A DNA stretch of 13,974 bases from CALVGQ01 sp964368495 (GCA_964368495.1 CAYJAJ010000034.1:1-13974), one strand, 5' to 3'; counted from the stretch's first letter, positions 6,916 to 13,864 are shown. Program-made: numbers and translations. Notes: generated by a model from the letters alone, not told the origin.

Positions 6916-7803
6916 ATGAAATATTTACAATTAAATAAAGAGTTGCATGCATCACAATTAGTATTCGGATGCATGCGTATCAATGAAATGAAAGTTGATG
7001 ATTTAGAAAAATTGGTAAAAAAAGCTTTGGATTTAGGAATTAACTTCTTCGATCATGCGGATATTTATGGTGGCGGAGAGAGTGAAAGACTATTTGGAGA
7101 AGTGCTAGCACGCAATCCACAAATGAGAGAAAAAATGATTATTCAAAGCAAATGTGCTATTCGCAGAGGCGATAATATAAATTATTATGATTTTAGCAAG
7201 GAACATATTTTAGCATCAGTAGAAAAGAGTTTAGAAAGATTACAGACAGATTACTTGGATGTGTTATTGCTTCATCGTCCGGATACATTAATGGATCTTG
7301 AAGCGGTTTCAGATGCATTTAATGAATTACACAAATCAAAAAAAGTTAAATATTTCGGAGTATCAAATATGAATGCCATGCAAATAGAATTACTTCAAAG
7401 TGCACTCGGCGAAAAAATACTATTTAACCAACTTCAATTATCTCCGGTTCACTCTGGTATGATTGCCAATGGATTTTATGTGAATATGAAAGAAAATCCA
7501 TCTATTGATCATGATGGAAATATATTGGAGTATNNNNNNNNNNAAGAAGGAACATTTATAAATCACCCTGATTATCCAGAGTTAAACGAAACACTTCAAA
7601 AATATGCAGACAAATATGGCGTAACTAAAAATGCGATTGTTGTGGCGTGGATAACTAGACACCCTGCAAATATTCAACCTATATTTGGAACTACAAGCAT
7701 AAAACACTTAGAAGAGCTTGTTAAAGGAAATGATGTGATGTTAACACGTGAAGAATATTATCATATATTTGCAAGTGGTATAAAAGTTCCGTTATTACCA
7801 TAA
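6916..7803 (+). CDS. Aldo/keto reductase (YdhF-like), interrupted by an assembly gap
   Basis: An NAD(P)H-dependent oxidoreductase of the aldo/keto reductase superfamily with a TIM-barrel fold; the physiological substrate is unknown. The catalytic tetrad is present: Asp46 and Tyr51 in FFDHADIYGGGESE, Lys79 in IQSKC, and His120 in LLLHRPD. Later strands include KYFGVSNMNAMQIELLQ, FNQLQLSPVH and, near the end, the nucleotide-binding IFGTTSIKHLEELV. The overall pattern matches the YdhF-like group. Ten N at 7534-7543 fall between 'DGNILEY' and 'EGTFINHP', exactly where relatives have a strand with an 'AWSPF'-type motif. The reading frame happens to continue across the N run, but the true missing length is probably greater. 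A weak GGAGA lies 12 bases before the ATG. Confidence 0.88.
   Translation: MKYLQLNKELHASQLVFGCMRINEMKVDDLEKLVKKALDLGINFFDHADIYGGGESERLFGEVLARNPQMREKMIIQSKCAIRRGDNINYYDFSKEHILASVEKSLERLQTDYLDVLLLHRPDTLMDLEAVSDAFNELHKSKKVKYFGVSNMNAMQIELLQSALGEKILFNQLQLSPVHSGMIANGFYVNMKENPSIDHDGNILEYXXXXEGTFINHPDYPELNETLQKYADKYGVTKNAIVVAWITRHPANIQPIFGTTSIKHLEELVKGNDVMLTREEYYHIFASGIKVPLLP
7534..7543. other. Assembly gap (ten N)
   Basis: Ten undetermined bases inside the aldo/keto reductase gene. A run of exactly ten is a usual scaffold placeholder, and comparison with the family suggests roughly 15-20 residues are missing rather than four, so window coordinates to the right may be offset from the real genome. 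Confidence 0.95.
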
Positions 7804-7830
7804 CAGTAGTTATTGTAGCCTGATAAAATG

Positions 7831-7888
7831 AAACGAACAAAAAGAATTGGAACCATTCTAAACGAACCAATTTTTGCAGTTCGTTTTT
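7831..7888 (+). terminator. Intrinsic terminator after the aldo/keto reductase
   Basis: AAACGAAC (7831-7838) pairs with GTTCGTTT (7879-7886) and, after a small internal loop, AATTGG (7845-7850) pairs with CCAATT (7867-7872). The stem is followed by a T-run ending at 7888. It lies about 28 bases after the stop codon and separates this unit from the HTH gene. Confidence 0.65.
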
Positions 7889-7895
7889 AAATTGT

Positions 7896-7999
7896 TCTTT
7901 CACAATAGTTGAATTATATTTGATGCAAAGTTCTGTGAAAATAAAAATATACAATAAAAAATGTGAAGAAAAGTTGAATTGTGTTGAAATTGTGAAAGA
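7896..7999. repeat. Spaced TGTGAA motifs upstream of the HTH gene
   Basis: TGTGAA(A/G) occurs in direct orientation at 7934, 7962 and 7991, spaced 28 and 29 bases, and inverted at 7899-7904. The outer inverted copy and the last direct copy form a perfect 11-bp inverted repeat (TCTTTCACAAT, 7896-7906, with ATTGTGAAAGA, 7989-7999). The last copy lies between the -35 and -10 boxes of the promoter for the HTH gene. This arrangement suggests operator sites, possibly for the adjacent HTH protein itself. Confidence 0.4.
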
Positions 8000-8011
8000 G
8001 CTCTTTATAAT
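7984..8011 (+). promoter_or_regulatory. Promoter of the HTH/RCC1 unit
   Basis: TTGAAA (7984-7989) and TATAAT (8006-8011) are 16 bases apart. A second possible start signal is an extended -10, TGTTATAAT, with TATAAT at 8027-8032. AGGAGGT (8054-8060) sits just before the ATG at 8067. Confidence 0.65.
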
Positions 8012-8066
8012 ATAAATGAATAATGTTATAATGATGCCTACAAAATAAGGTAGAGGAGGTTGTTTA

Positions 8067-8261
8067 ATGATTGCGAAGTTTCCAGAAAAACTATTAAAAC
8101 TTAGAAAACACTTTAAATATTCACAACAAGAAATCGCAAGATTATGCAACGTGGATTTAATTGCATACATGAGTTGGGAAAATGGGAGATCTTTACCAAC
8201 TATAGATGAAATAATAAAACTATCTGAAATATATGGGCTCACAGTAGATGAAATAATATAG
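8067..8261 (+). CDS. XRE-type helix-turn-helix protein; probable N-terminal part of an interrupted membrane-tethered regulator
   Basis: The 64 residues form one Cro/C1-type HTH domain: FPEKLLKLRKHFKYSQQEIA, a recognition helix around VDLIAYMSWENGRS, and a closing helix 'IDEIIKLSEIYGLTVDEI'. Such domains bind operator DNA. Translation has a strong ribosome-binding site and stops at TAG 8259-8261. The frame stays open directly after this codon for 35 further codons (NSDEIPFFNYDLEDD...) into the next long coding region in the same frame. That long region has no convincing start of its own. I therefore think the two are one gene of about 606 codons broken by a single nonsense codon. As it stands, a free soluble HTH protein would be made, which may still bind the TGTGAA repeats upstream (inference). 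Confidence 0.8.
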   Translation: MIAKFPEKLLKLRKHFKYSQQEIARLCNVDLIAYMSWENGRSLPTIDEIIKLSEIYGLTVDEII

Positions 8262-8366
8262 AATTCAGATGAAATACCATTTTTTAATTATGATTTAGAA
8301 GATGATTTTCCACTTAATCCAAATACTCCTACAAAAAAGATCAAAGAGGATGAAAATTTAGAACAT

Positions 8367-9887
8367 GTGGTCGTGAACGAAAAAAAGGTAAGTGAAACAA
8401 CAAAACAACCAATTTCAATAAATGAAACACAAGTGTTTAGTAAAAAAGAATTAAGTATAGAGAAAGAAAAATCAGAAATTAAAAAAGACAAAATTTCTAT
8501 ATTAAATAATTTAAGCAATAAAAACAAAATGATTATTGGGATTGGTGTGGCTTTTCTATTAATGATTATTGTAATCAGTGCACTTGTTGATGATGAAAAA
8601 TCTTCTACATTAATAAGCAATCAAATGGAAGAAACAAATAGGCTAAGTGCTGAAAATGAATATACGCTATTAATAAATAATGATGGCACAGTAGAGAGTT
8701 ATGGCAAAGACAATGTAGGCCAAATGGATGTTACATCGTGGAATGAGGTTACTTCTGTAGTATCGGGAGAAAATCACAGTGTAGGCTTACTTGAAGATGG
8801 GAAAGTTATTGGTGCAGGTTCAAACGGATATGGACAACTTGACTTTAGTGCATGGAATAATGTTGTTGATATATCGGTAGGGAAAAATCATACAATTGGC
8901 TTAACAAGTGATAATAAAGCTGTTTGTGTAGGCGATAATCTTCAGGGACAATGTGAAGTTGAGGAATGGGAAGATTTAAAGCTAGTGAAGGCAGGGGTAA
9001 ATTCAACAATTGCAATTACTAACGATTCACAAATTTTATCAACAAGAGAGTTTGAACATGATTTAGATAAATTTTCAAATCTAGATAACATCGTAGATGT
9101 AGTATATTCAGACTCGGTGTTTATAGCATTATTAGATAATAACACTGCAGTTTGCACAAGTATTAATGAAACAACTGCTTGTGATATTGAAAACATTAAA
9201 AACCTTAAAAAGGTTGTAGTCAATGAAGAAGCGGTTGTAGGATTACTCACTACAGGGGAAATTATCTTGTTTGGTGATGTTAGTTATGCAGAAACTGATG
9301 TTGAATTATTAAGCGATATCATAGCAGTTGCATTAGGAGATGAGTATTTAGTTGCATTAACAAACAATAATGAGGTTATTGGTTTGGGGAATGCAACAAA
9401 TCATCCATTTTCAGAAGAAGAAGCAAAGCAAATTCCTAGTGTACAAAACTTGAGTGTTGAAATTGACACAACTGTAAAAATACGATGGGATAGTGTGAGT
9501 GAAGCGTCATATTATGAATTGAATATAGAGGGTATTGGCGATTACAAACTTGTAAATAATGAACTTAGTTTACCTTTAAATTTGTTTGAAGATGAAACAG
9601 TTTATAGTGTAAGTGTTGTTGCAGCAACAAATGATAGTTCATTGGAAAGTTCGGATGAATCAGTATATGTATTTACCTTTATTGAAAAAGAAACTGAACA
9701 AACAACTACTTCAGCGTCACAAATTATTGTTTCTTCATTAGCATCAACAACTTCAACAACTACTGCACCTACATCGATAGTTACTTCAACAGTGACAACG
9801 GAAGAAAGTACCACTGAAGTTAATGCAACAGAAGATACTCAGGCAAGTAGTTCTGCAACTTCGCAAGGAGAAATGAATAATGAGTAA
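8367..9887 (+). CDS. Membrane-anchored RCC1-like propeller protein with FN3-like domain; probable C-terminal part of interrupted HTH gene
   Basis: Counted from GTG 8367 (506 residues): a charged cytoplasmic linker (1-54), one transmembrane helix (about 55-74, MIIGIGVAFLLMIIVISALV), then seven RCC1-like repeats from about residue 96 to 370. The first three repeats are clearest, with 'DGTVESYGKDNVGQMDV', 'DGKVIGAGSNGYGQLDF' and 'DNKAVCVGDNLQGQCEV'; later ones are degenerate. Seven repeats would close a seven-bladed beta-propeller outside the membrane. An FN3-like domain follows (about 372-455), then a low-complexity Ser/Thr-rich tail resembling wall-spanning linkers. No LPXTG or second membrane helix is seen. 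The start is uncertain: the nearest Shine-Dalgarno-like AGAGGA is 17 bases from the GTG, and the frame is open back to the amber codon at 8259. Probably non-functional or recoded unless translation restarts. Confidence 0.7.
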   Translation: MVVNEKKVSETTKQPISINETQVFSKKELSIEKEKSEIKKDKISILNNLSNKNKMIIGIGVAFLLMIIVISALVDDEKSSTLISNQMEETNRLSAENEYTLLINNDGTVESYGKDNVGQMDVTSWNEVTSVVSGENHSVGLLEDGKVIGAGSNGYGQLDFSAWNNVVDISVGKNHTIGLTSDNKAVCVGDNLQGQCEVEEWEDLKLVKAGVNSTIAITNDSQILSTREFEHDLDKFSNLDNIVDVVYSDSVFIALLDNNTAVCTSINETTACDIENIKNLKKVVVNEEAVVGLLTTGEIILFGDVSYAETDVELLSDIIAVALGDEYLVALTNNNEVIGLGNATNHPFSEEEAKQIPSVQNLSVEIDTTVKIRWDSVSEASYYELNIEGIGDYKLVNNELSLPLNLFEDETVYSVSVVAATNDSSLESSDESVYVFTFIEKETEQTTTSASQIIVSSLASTTSTTTAPTSIVTSTVTTEESTTEVNATEDTQASSSATSQGEMNNE

Positions 9888-10071
9888 TAAAGTTTGGTTT
9901 TATCTTAAAGAAGAAAAAAAAGAAGGTCCCTTTAGTGATGAAGAAATCATAAAACTGATAAAAATGGAAATTATAACAGAAAATGATGATATTTGGATGA
10001 CAAAAATGAATGATTGGATGAAGTTAAAGGATACAATCTATTCATTCTATATACAAAAAAAAGGTGTTTAA
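9880..10071 (+). CDS. Small GYF_2-type (DUF4339-like) domain protein
   Basis: A 63-residue protein consisting almost wholly of one GYF_2-like domain: VWFYLKEEKKEGPFSDEEI, then a helix (IIKLIKMEII), then 'DDIWMTKMNDWMKLKDTIYSFY'. The 'W-x-Y-x(n)-G-P-F-S-x-E-E-I' opening and the 'W-x-x-x-M-x-D-W-x-x-L' core are diagnostic of this family, thought to bind peptides or partner proteins. No membrane segment is present. The ATG overlaps the last eight bases of the RCC1 gene, and AAGGAG (9865-9870) lies nine bases upstream, so the two are translationally linked. It is plausibly a cytoplasmic partner of the tethered regulator, by context only. Confidence 0.72.
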   Translation: MSNKVWFYLKEEKKEGPFSDEEIIKLIKMEIITENDDIWMTKMNDWMKLKDTIYSFYIQKKGV

Positions 10072-10175
10072 TTAGACTAAGTTGATAAAAAATAGTTTAA
10101 TCTAAATTAACAAAAGCATTAAGATATGAACATCGATCGATAAAACTTAAATTATCATTCGGTGGGGCTGATGGC

Positions 10176-10205
10176 TTTACAAAATGGTTTTTAATCATGT
10201 ATACT
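10176..10205 (+). promoter_or_regulatory. Promoter of the cysS T-box transcript
   Basis: TTTACA (10176-10181) and TATACT (10200-10205) are 18 bases apart, each one mismatch from consensus. Transcription from about 10212 would place the whole T-box leader at the 5' end of the mRNA. Between the GYF_2 gene and this promoter (10072-10175) I see no gene, only AT-rich sequence with the palindrome ATCGATCGAT (10132-10141). Confidence 0.55.
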
Positions 10206-10211
10206 ACTAGT

Positions 10212-10430
10212 AGAAACCAATAATAAAGAAAAGTAGTTTATTGAATAGTACATAGAGAGAGTTGTTTAGGTGAAAAAACTTTACTTGAAAATAAATGAAT
10301 GCATCTTTTAGGGTCAATCTGAATTAAGTAGGATTGAACGTTTAATTTCACGTTATGAAATAGAGTGGGACTTTGTCCAAAAAGAGTGGAACCGTGCAAA
10401 AGCACCTCTTCAGTGTGGGTGCTTTTTATT
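10212..10430 (+). promoter_or_regulatory. Cysteine T-box riboswitch leader upstream of cysS
   Basis: A tRNA-sensing leader that lets transcription read through when uncharged tRNA-Cys is bound. The Stem I AGAGAG element is at 10254-10259. The specifier loop GAATGCATC places a cysteine codon TGC at 10300-10302. The T-box AGAGTGGAACCGTG spans 10383-10396, and its bulge TGGA (10387-10390) is complementary to a UCCA tRNA end, as expected for tRNA-Cys. It is followed by the competing terminator. Specifier, bulge and downstream gene all agree on cysteine. A near copy of the T-box core, AGAGTGGGAC (10362-10371), lies 21 bases upstream with GGAC/GTCC forming its own small hairpin. The 5' boundary is estimated from the promoter. 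Confidence 0.88.
10398..10427 (+). terminator. T-box regulated terminator of cysS
   Basis: AAAAGCACC (10398-10406) pairs with GGTGCTTTTT (10418-10427), with an 11-base loop and a terminal T-run. It overlaps the sequence needed for the antiterminator around the T-box, so uncharged tRNA-Cys binding would prevent its formation. Confidence 0.85.
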
Positions 10431-10459
10431 ATCTTTAAAATGAGTAAAAGGAGAAAATT

Positions 10460-11791
10460 ATGATAAGACTATACAATTCAAAAACAAAAAATATTGAAGA
10501 CTTTAAACCAATACATGAAAATGAGGTAAGCATGTATGTATGTGGTCCCACTGTTTACAATCATGCACATATAGGAAATGCGCGACCTTTGATTGTTTTC
10601 GATACTCTAAGAAGAGTATTTGAAGCAAATAACTATGAGGTTAAATTTGTGTCTAATTACACTGATGTGGACGATAAAATCATTAATAAAGCAAAAGATG
10701 AAGGTGTAAGTGAAAAAGAAATTGCTGAAAGATATATTTTAGCATATCAAGATATACGAAAGAAATTAAATACTAAGGATTTATATGCAACCCCAAGAGT
10801 AACAGAAGTCATGGATGATATAATTATGTTCATAAAAAAGTTAGTTGATGCTGGGTATGCGTATGAGTCAGCGGGAGATGTTTATTTCAGAGTTAATAAA
10901 GTGGAAACTTATGGTGAGATATCCAAACAAAAAATAGATGATTTGTTAGTGGGTGCAAGAATTGAAGAAAACACAAAGAAAGAAAGCCCACTTGATTTTG
11001 CATTGTGGAAAAAAATGGATGAAGGAATACGTTGGCAAAGTCCATGGTCACTTGGACGTCCAGGATGGCATACTGAATGTGTTGTAATGATCCACAATGT
11101 GTTTAATCAAGAGATTGATATCCATGGTGGAGGTATGGATCTTCGTTTTCCACATCATGAAAATGAAGTAGCACAATCAAAAGCGTGCTATAACAACAGC
11201 ATTGCAAATGTCTGGATGCATAATGCAATGATTAATATTAATGGAGAAAAAATGTCTAAATCATTGGGAAATGTGTGGTGGGCTAAAGATGTTATCGAAA
11301 ATTTAGGAGCTAATGTAGTTCGTTGGTTGATGAATAGCGTTCATTATCGAAAAGAATGCAACTTAAGTGATGAGGCAATTGAAACTGCAAAAACTGAACT
11401 TCATAAAATAGAGTTAGTCTTAAAGCAAGCGATGGTTAAATTAGAAATCTTAAACGAAACAAATTTTTCACAACTTGATGATAGTTTTAACATATTTTTA
11501 GAAGCAATGAATGATGATTTAAATACACCAAATGCGTATGCTGAAATATTTGAAGCAGCTAAACAACTAAACAATAATCTTCGACAAAGAGATGTTAATG
11601 TTGACAAACTAAACGGATTAACAAATGCAATTCTTAAAATGTTAGATGTTTTGGGAATTAAAATAAATCGCATTGTATTAAGTGATGAAGATAAAAATAT
11701 TTTTACTAAATGGGATCAATTAAAGAAAGAAAAAAACTTCGAAGAAGCAGATAAAGTAAGAGCAATTTTAATGGAAAGAGGATTAGCTTAA
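10460..11791 (+). CDS. cysS: Cysteinyl-tRNA synthetase
   Basis: CysRS charges tRNA-Cys with cysteine in the cytoplasm. The 443-residue protein is a class I synthetase. The HIGH-type motif AHIGN is at residues 36-40 and KMSKS at 264-268. The zinc site is intact with Cys28 (MYVCGPTVY), Cys207 (WHTEC), His232 and Glu236 (PHHENE). The signature DIHGGGMDLRFPHHENE spans 220-236. The C-terminal part is the helical anticodon-binding domain, slightly shorter than in E. coli CysRS (461). AAAAGGAG precedes the ATG. The TAA overlaps the mrnC start by one base (TAATG). Expression is expected to rise under cysteine starvation through the T-box leader. Confidence 0.97.
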   Translation: MIRLYNSKTKNIEDFKPIHENEVSMYVCGPTVYNHAHIGNARPLIVFDTLRRVFEANNYEVKFVSNYTDVDDKIINKAKDEGVSEKEIAERYILAYQDIRKKLNTKDLYATPRVTEVMDDIIMFIKKLVDAGYAYESAGDVYFRVNKVETYGEISKQKIDDLLVGARIEENTKKESPLDFALWKKMDEGIRWQSPWSLGRPGWHTECVVMIHNVFNQEIDIHGGGMDLRFPHHENEVAQSKACYNNSIANVWMHNAMININGEKMSKSLGNVWWAKDVIENLGANVVRWLMNSVHYRKECNLSDEAIETAKTELHKIELVLKQAMVKLEILNETNFSQLDDSFNIFLEAMNDDLNTPNAYAEIFEAAKQLNNNLRQRDVNVDKLNGLTNAILKMLDVLGIKINRIVLSDEDKNIFTKWDQLKKEKNFEEADKVRAILMERGLA

Positions 11792-12174
11792 TGAATGTGA
11801 ATGAGTGTTCAGGGAGCACTCTTGCATATTTAGGAGATGCAGTTTGGTCATTGTATGTAAGAGAATACCTTGTTGAAAAAGGATACACAAAGGCAAAAGA
11901 TTTACAAACAAAAAGTATTCGCTTCGTTAGTGCAAAAGCACAAGCTTCATTTTATCAACGTATGCATGATGAAAATTTTCTTAGTGATACGGAAGAGGAA
12001 ATGTTTAAAAGAGGAAGAAATCACCATGGTACAAGTTCTCCGAAAAATACAGATGTAGTAACATATCGCATATCAACAGGATTTGAATCTATGATTGGAT
12101 ACTTATATATGATTAAAGACGAAGCTAGATTAAAAGAAATATGGAATAAAGTAAAGGCATGGATGGAGGAGTAA
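11791..12174 (+). CDS. mrnC: Mini-ribonuclease III
   Basis: Mini-III is a small double-strand-specific RNase that in Bacillus matures the ends of 23S rRNA; it is an RNase III catalytic domain without the dsRNA-binding domain. The 127-residue protein carries the characteristic AYLGDAVW (Asp16) and the second acidic site in STGFESMIGYLY (Glu99). The central KRGRNHHGTSSPKN is typical of the family's basic substrate-binding region. It starts in the cysS stop codon and ends one base before the rlmB start, so the three genes are translated as a tight operon. The same gene order is well known in Firmicutes. Confidence 0.95.
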   Translation: MNVNECSGSTLAYLGDAVWSLYVREYLVEKGYTKAKDLQTKSIRFVSAKAQASFYQRMHDENFLSDTEEEMFKRGRNHHGTSSPKNTDVVTYRISTGFESMIGYLYMIKDEARLKEIWNKVKAWMEE

Positions 12175-12175
12175 T

Positions 12176-12901
12176 ATGGCACAAACAATATACGGAAAAA
12201 ATTTAGTACTACAACGTTTAAAAGAAGCAAGGCAAATTTCGATTATGTATTTGCAAGAAGGTCTTCAGCAACAACAATTTATGAATGAAGCAAAAAAAGC
12301 AAAAATAAAAGTAGAAATTGTAAGTAGAAAAAAACTAGATTCGCTAGCTAAAGGCGGAAAGCACCAAGGCGTTGTTTGTGAGATTGATGATTATAAAACA
12401 GTTTCTGTTGAAAAAATTGTTAATTCGGTACCTGAGGATAAACTTGGATTAATCGTAATGATTGATCAACTAGAGGATCCACATAATTTAGGAGCTATTT
12501 TACGCACATGTGATGCAATAGGTGCTGATGGGGTAATTATAAAGAAAAATAACTCTGTCGGATTAAACGCAACTGTTGCAAAAGTATCGACTGGCGCAAT
12601 TGAAACTGTTCCTGTGGCAGAAGTAACAAATCTATCACAAACGTTAGAGTATTTAAAAACTATGGGATATTGGATATATGGTAGTGATGCAGAAAACTCA
12701 AAAGACTACAGAAGTTTTAGCTATGATACACCAATGGTGTTGGTATTAGGGTCAGAAGGTAAAGGAATATCAAGGCTTGTGAAAGAACACTGTGACCAAA
12801 TGGTGAGACTACCAATGCTTGGTGAAGTCACATCACTGAATGTTTCTGTTGCCTGTGGGGTTTTATTATACCAAATTCACCAAAAACGATTCCCACTGTA
12901 A
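12176..12901 (+). CDS. rlmB: 23S rRNA 2'-O-methyltransferase, SpoU/TrmH family (RlmB-like)
   Basis: A SAM-dependent RNA 2'-O-ribose methyltransferase; RlmB modifies a guanosine in domain V of 23S rRNA, and this family member is assumed to do likewise. The 241-residue protein has an N-terminal substrate-binding domain (IYGKNLVLQRLKE... through GGKHQGVVCEI) and a C-terminal SPOUT knot. Motif 1 is LEDPHNLGAILRTCDA (Asn104, Arg110), motif 2 LVLGSEGKGI (189-198), motif 3 VTSLNVSVACGVLLYQ (Ser220, Asn222). GGAGGAG just upstream serves as ribosome-binding site. The precise target nucleotide cannot be read from the sequence. Confidence 0.93.
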   Translation: MAQTIYGKNLVLQRLKEARQISIMYLQEGLQQQQFMNEAKKAKIKVEIVSRKKLDSLAKGGKHQGVVCEIDDYKTVSVEKIVNSVPEDKLGLIVMIDQLEDPHNLGAILRTCDAIGADGVIIKKNNSVGLNATVAKVSTGAIETVPVAEVTNLSQTLEYLKTMGYWIYGSDAENSKDYRSFSYDTPMVLVLGSEGKGISRLVKEHCDQMVRLPMLGEVTSLNVSVACGVLLYQIHQKRFPL

Positions 12902-12914
12902 AGGGAGGATAACT

Positions 12915-13541
12915 GTGCACAACAAAAGAGGACTTACGAGTATTAGTGATTATGAGTTGCTTTATATGATTCGACAAAAAGATGATTTTGCGATTGAATA
13001 CATGTTAAGGAAGTATCATCAATATTTACGAGTCTTAATTTTAGAGGTTTTTGGTGATTCTTCAAATATTGATTTTGATGAACTATATTCTATCTCTAAA
13101 TATAAGTTGTATGAAGCCACAACAGGATATTGTGATGATAAAGGCGCAACATTTTATACTTATTTAAGTATATGTGTGGTTAGGAAATTAAAAAATATTA
13201 AGCGGACAATTTATCGAGAAAGAAAGAAAATAGGAGTATGTTGGTCACTGGATAGCTATGTGTCGGAAGATAAAGATATGTATCTTGTTGATACAATAGA
13301 AAACAACCAAGAATTGTATAAACCAACATATTACTTTGATTATGTAACATCGCTACAATACATAAAGGAATTTTCTCATTCGTTAAATGAATTTGAATTG
13401 AGTGTTTTGCGTATGATGACTACCAAAAACACGTATAGTGAAGCAGCTGAATTATTGAATATTACAAAAAAACAATATGACAATGCACTGTATCGAATTC
13501 GCAAGAAATTAGCGAACTATTTAAGTGAAATTCACAAATGA
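12915..13541 (+). CDS. RNA polymerase sigma factor, SigH-like
   Basis: A sigma-70 family factor of 208 residues, located where sigH lies in Firmicutes (after mrnC-rlmB, before rpmG-secE-nusG). Region 2 spans about residues 25-97 (IEYMLRKYHQYLRVL... DELYSISKYKLYEA... TYLSICVVRKLKN) and region 4 about 150-203, ending in a HTH (TYSEAAELLNITKKQYDNAL). The N-terminal 'ISDYELLYMIRQKDDFAIEYM' is like that of SigH. In Bacillus SigH directs early sporulation and competence genes; whether this organism sporulates is not visible. I chose GTG 12915, preceded by GGGAGG (12903-12908), instead of ATG 12840, which would overlap rlmB by 62 bases. No yacP gene lies before it. Confidence 0.85.
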   Translation: MHNKRGLTSISDYELLYMIRQKDDFAIEYMLRKYHQYLRVLILEVFGDSSNIDFDELYSISKYKLYEATTGYCDDKGATFYTYLSICVVRKLKNIKRTIYRERKKIGVCWSLDSYVSEDKDMYLVDTIENNQELYKPTYYFDYVTSLQYIKEFSHSLNEFELSVLRMMTTKNTYSEAAELLNITKKQYDNALYRIRKKLANYLSEIHK

Positions 13542-13555
13542 ATAAAATAAAAAAT

Positions 13556-13604
13556 CTATGAAATATTGCAAGAGCTATTCGTGTCAATGGTTTATAGTTT
13601 TTTT
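13556..13604 (+). terminator. Intrinsic terminator of the cysS-sigH unit
   Basis: CTATGAAATATTG (13556-13568) pairs with CAATGGTTTATAG (13585-13597) over 13 positions with two G-U pairs and one A-G mismatch. A 16-base loop separates the arms and seven T follow (13598-13604). It begins 14 bases after the sigma factor stop and isolates rpmG from this operon. Confidence 0.6.
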
Positions 13605-13864
13605 AGTAGTTCGAAATAAGCAATGATTATTCAACTATTTAGTTTCAAATGATTGCATGACTAGTCACTATTTTTAAAAACTATATACTTTAGTGGCATG
13701 ATGTTAGGGTTTGAGAAGGCGTATAAAATGGGGAGCTACTTACAAACCTCAAAAGCATTGCATAGAGTGGATTTAACTAGTAAATCCAGAGTTAACAATG
13801 TGTTTGACTATTCCCTAATGATATGATAAAGTTAATAAGCAATCACAGAGGAGGTTTTTTTATA
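13605..13864 (+). promoter_or_regulatory. Non-coding leader region upstream of rpmG
   Basis: About 260 bases with no convincing gene. It contains a 10-bp palindrome TGACTAGTCA (13658-13667), a TATACT -10-like box (13684-13689) without a good -35, a GGTTTG/CAAACC dyad (GGTTTG near 13708-13714, CAAACC near 13743-13748), and a perfect 8-bp hairpin TGGATTTA-actag-TAAATCCA (13768-13788). A weak promoter-like TTGACT lies at 13804-13809. AGGAGGT (13849-13855) is the rpmG ribosome-binding site. I do not recognise a known riboswitch or tRNA. Confidence 0.4.

Noticed and set aside
10072..10175. Possible terminator or small gene after the GYF_2 gene (TTAGACTAA ... TTTAATCTAA)
   Set aside because: The stem has mismatches and no T-run follows; no ORF with a ribosome-binding site was seen.
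12840..12914. Upstream ATG extension of the sigma factor
   Set aside because: It would overlap the rlmB coding end by 62 bases and has no ribosome-binding site, whereas GTG 12915 has GGGAGG and starts where SigH homologues begin.
13700..13800. Possible tRNA gene (tRNA-Trp sits near secE in some Firmicutes)
   Set aside because: No acceptor stem, anticodon arm or GGTTCGA-type T-loop could be arranged.
13728..13826. A 32-codon ORF upstream of rpmG (MGSYLQTSKA...) with AGAAGG eight bases before it
   Set aside because: Too short, no resemblance to a known protein, and it overlaps an obvious RNA hairpin; chance in AT-rich DNA is likely.
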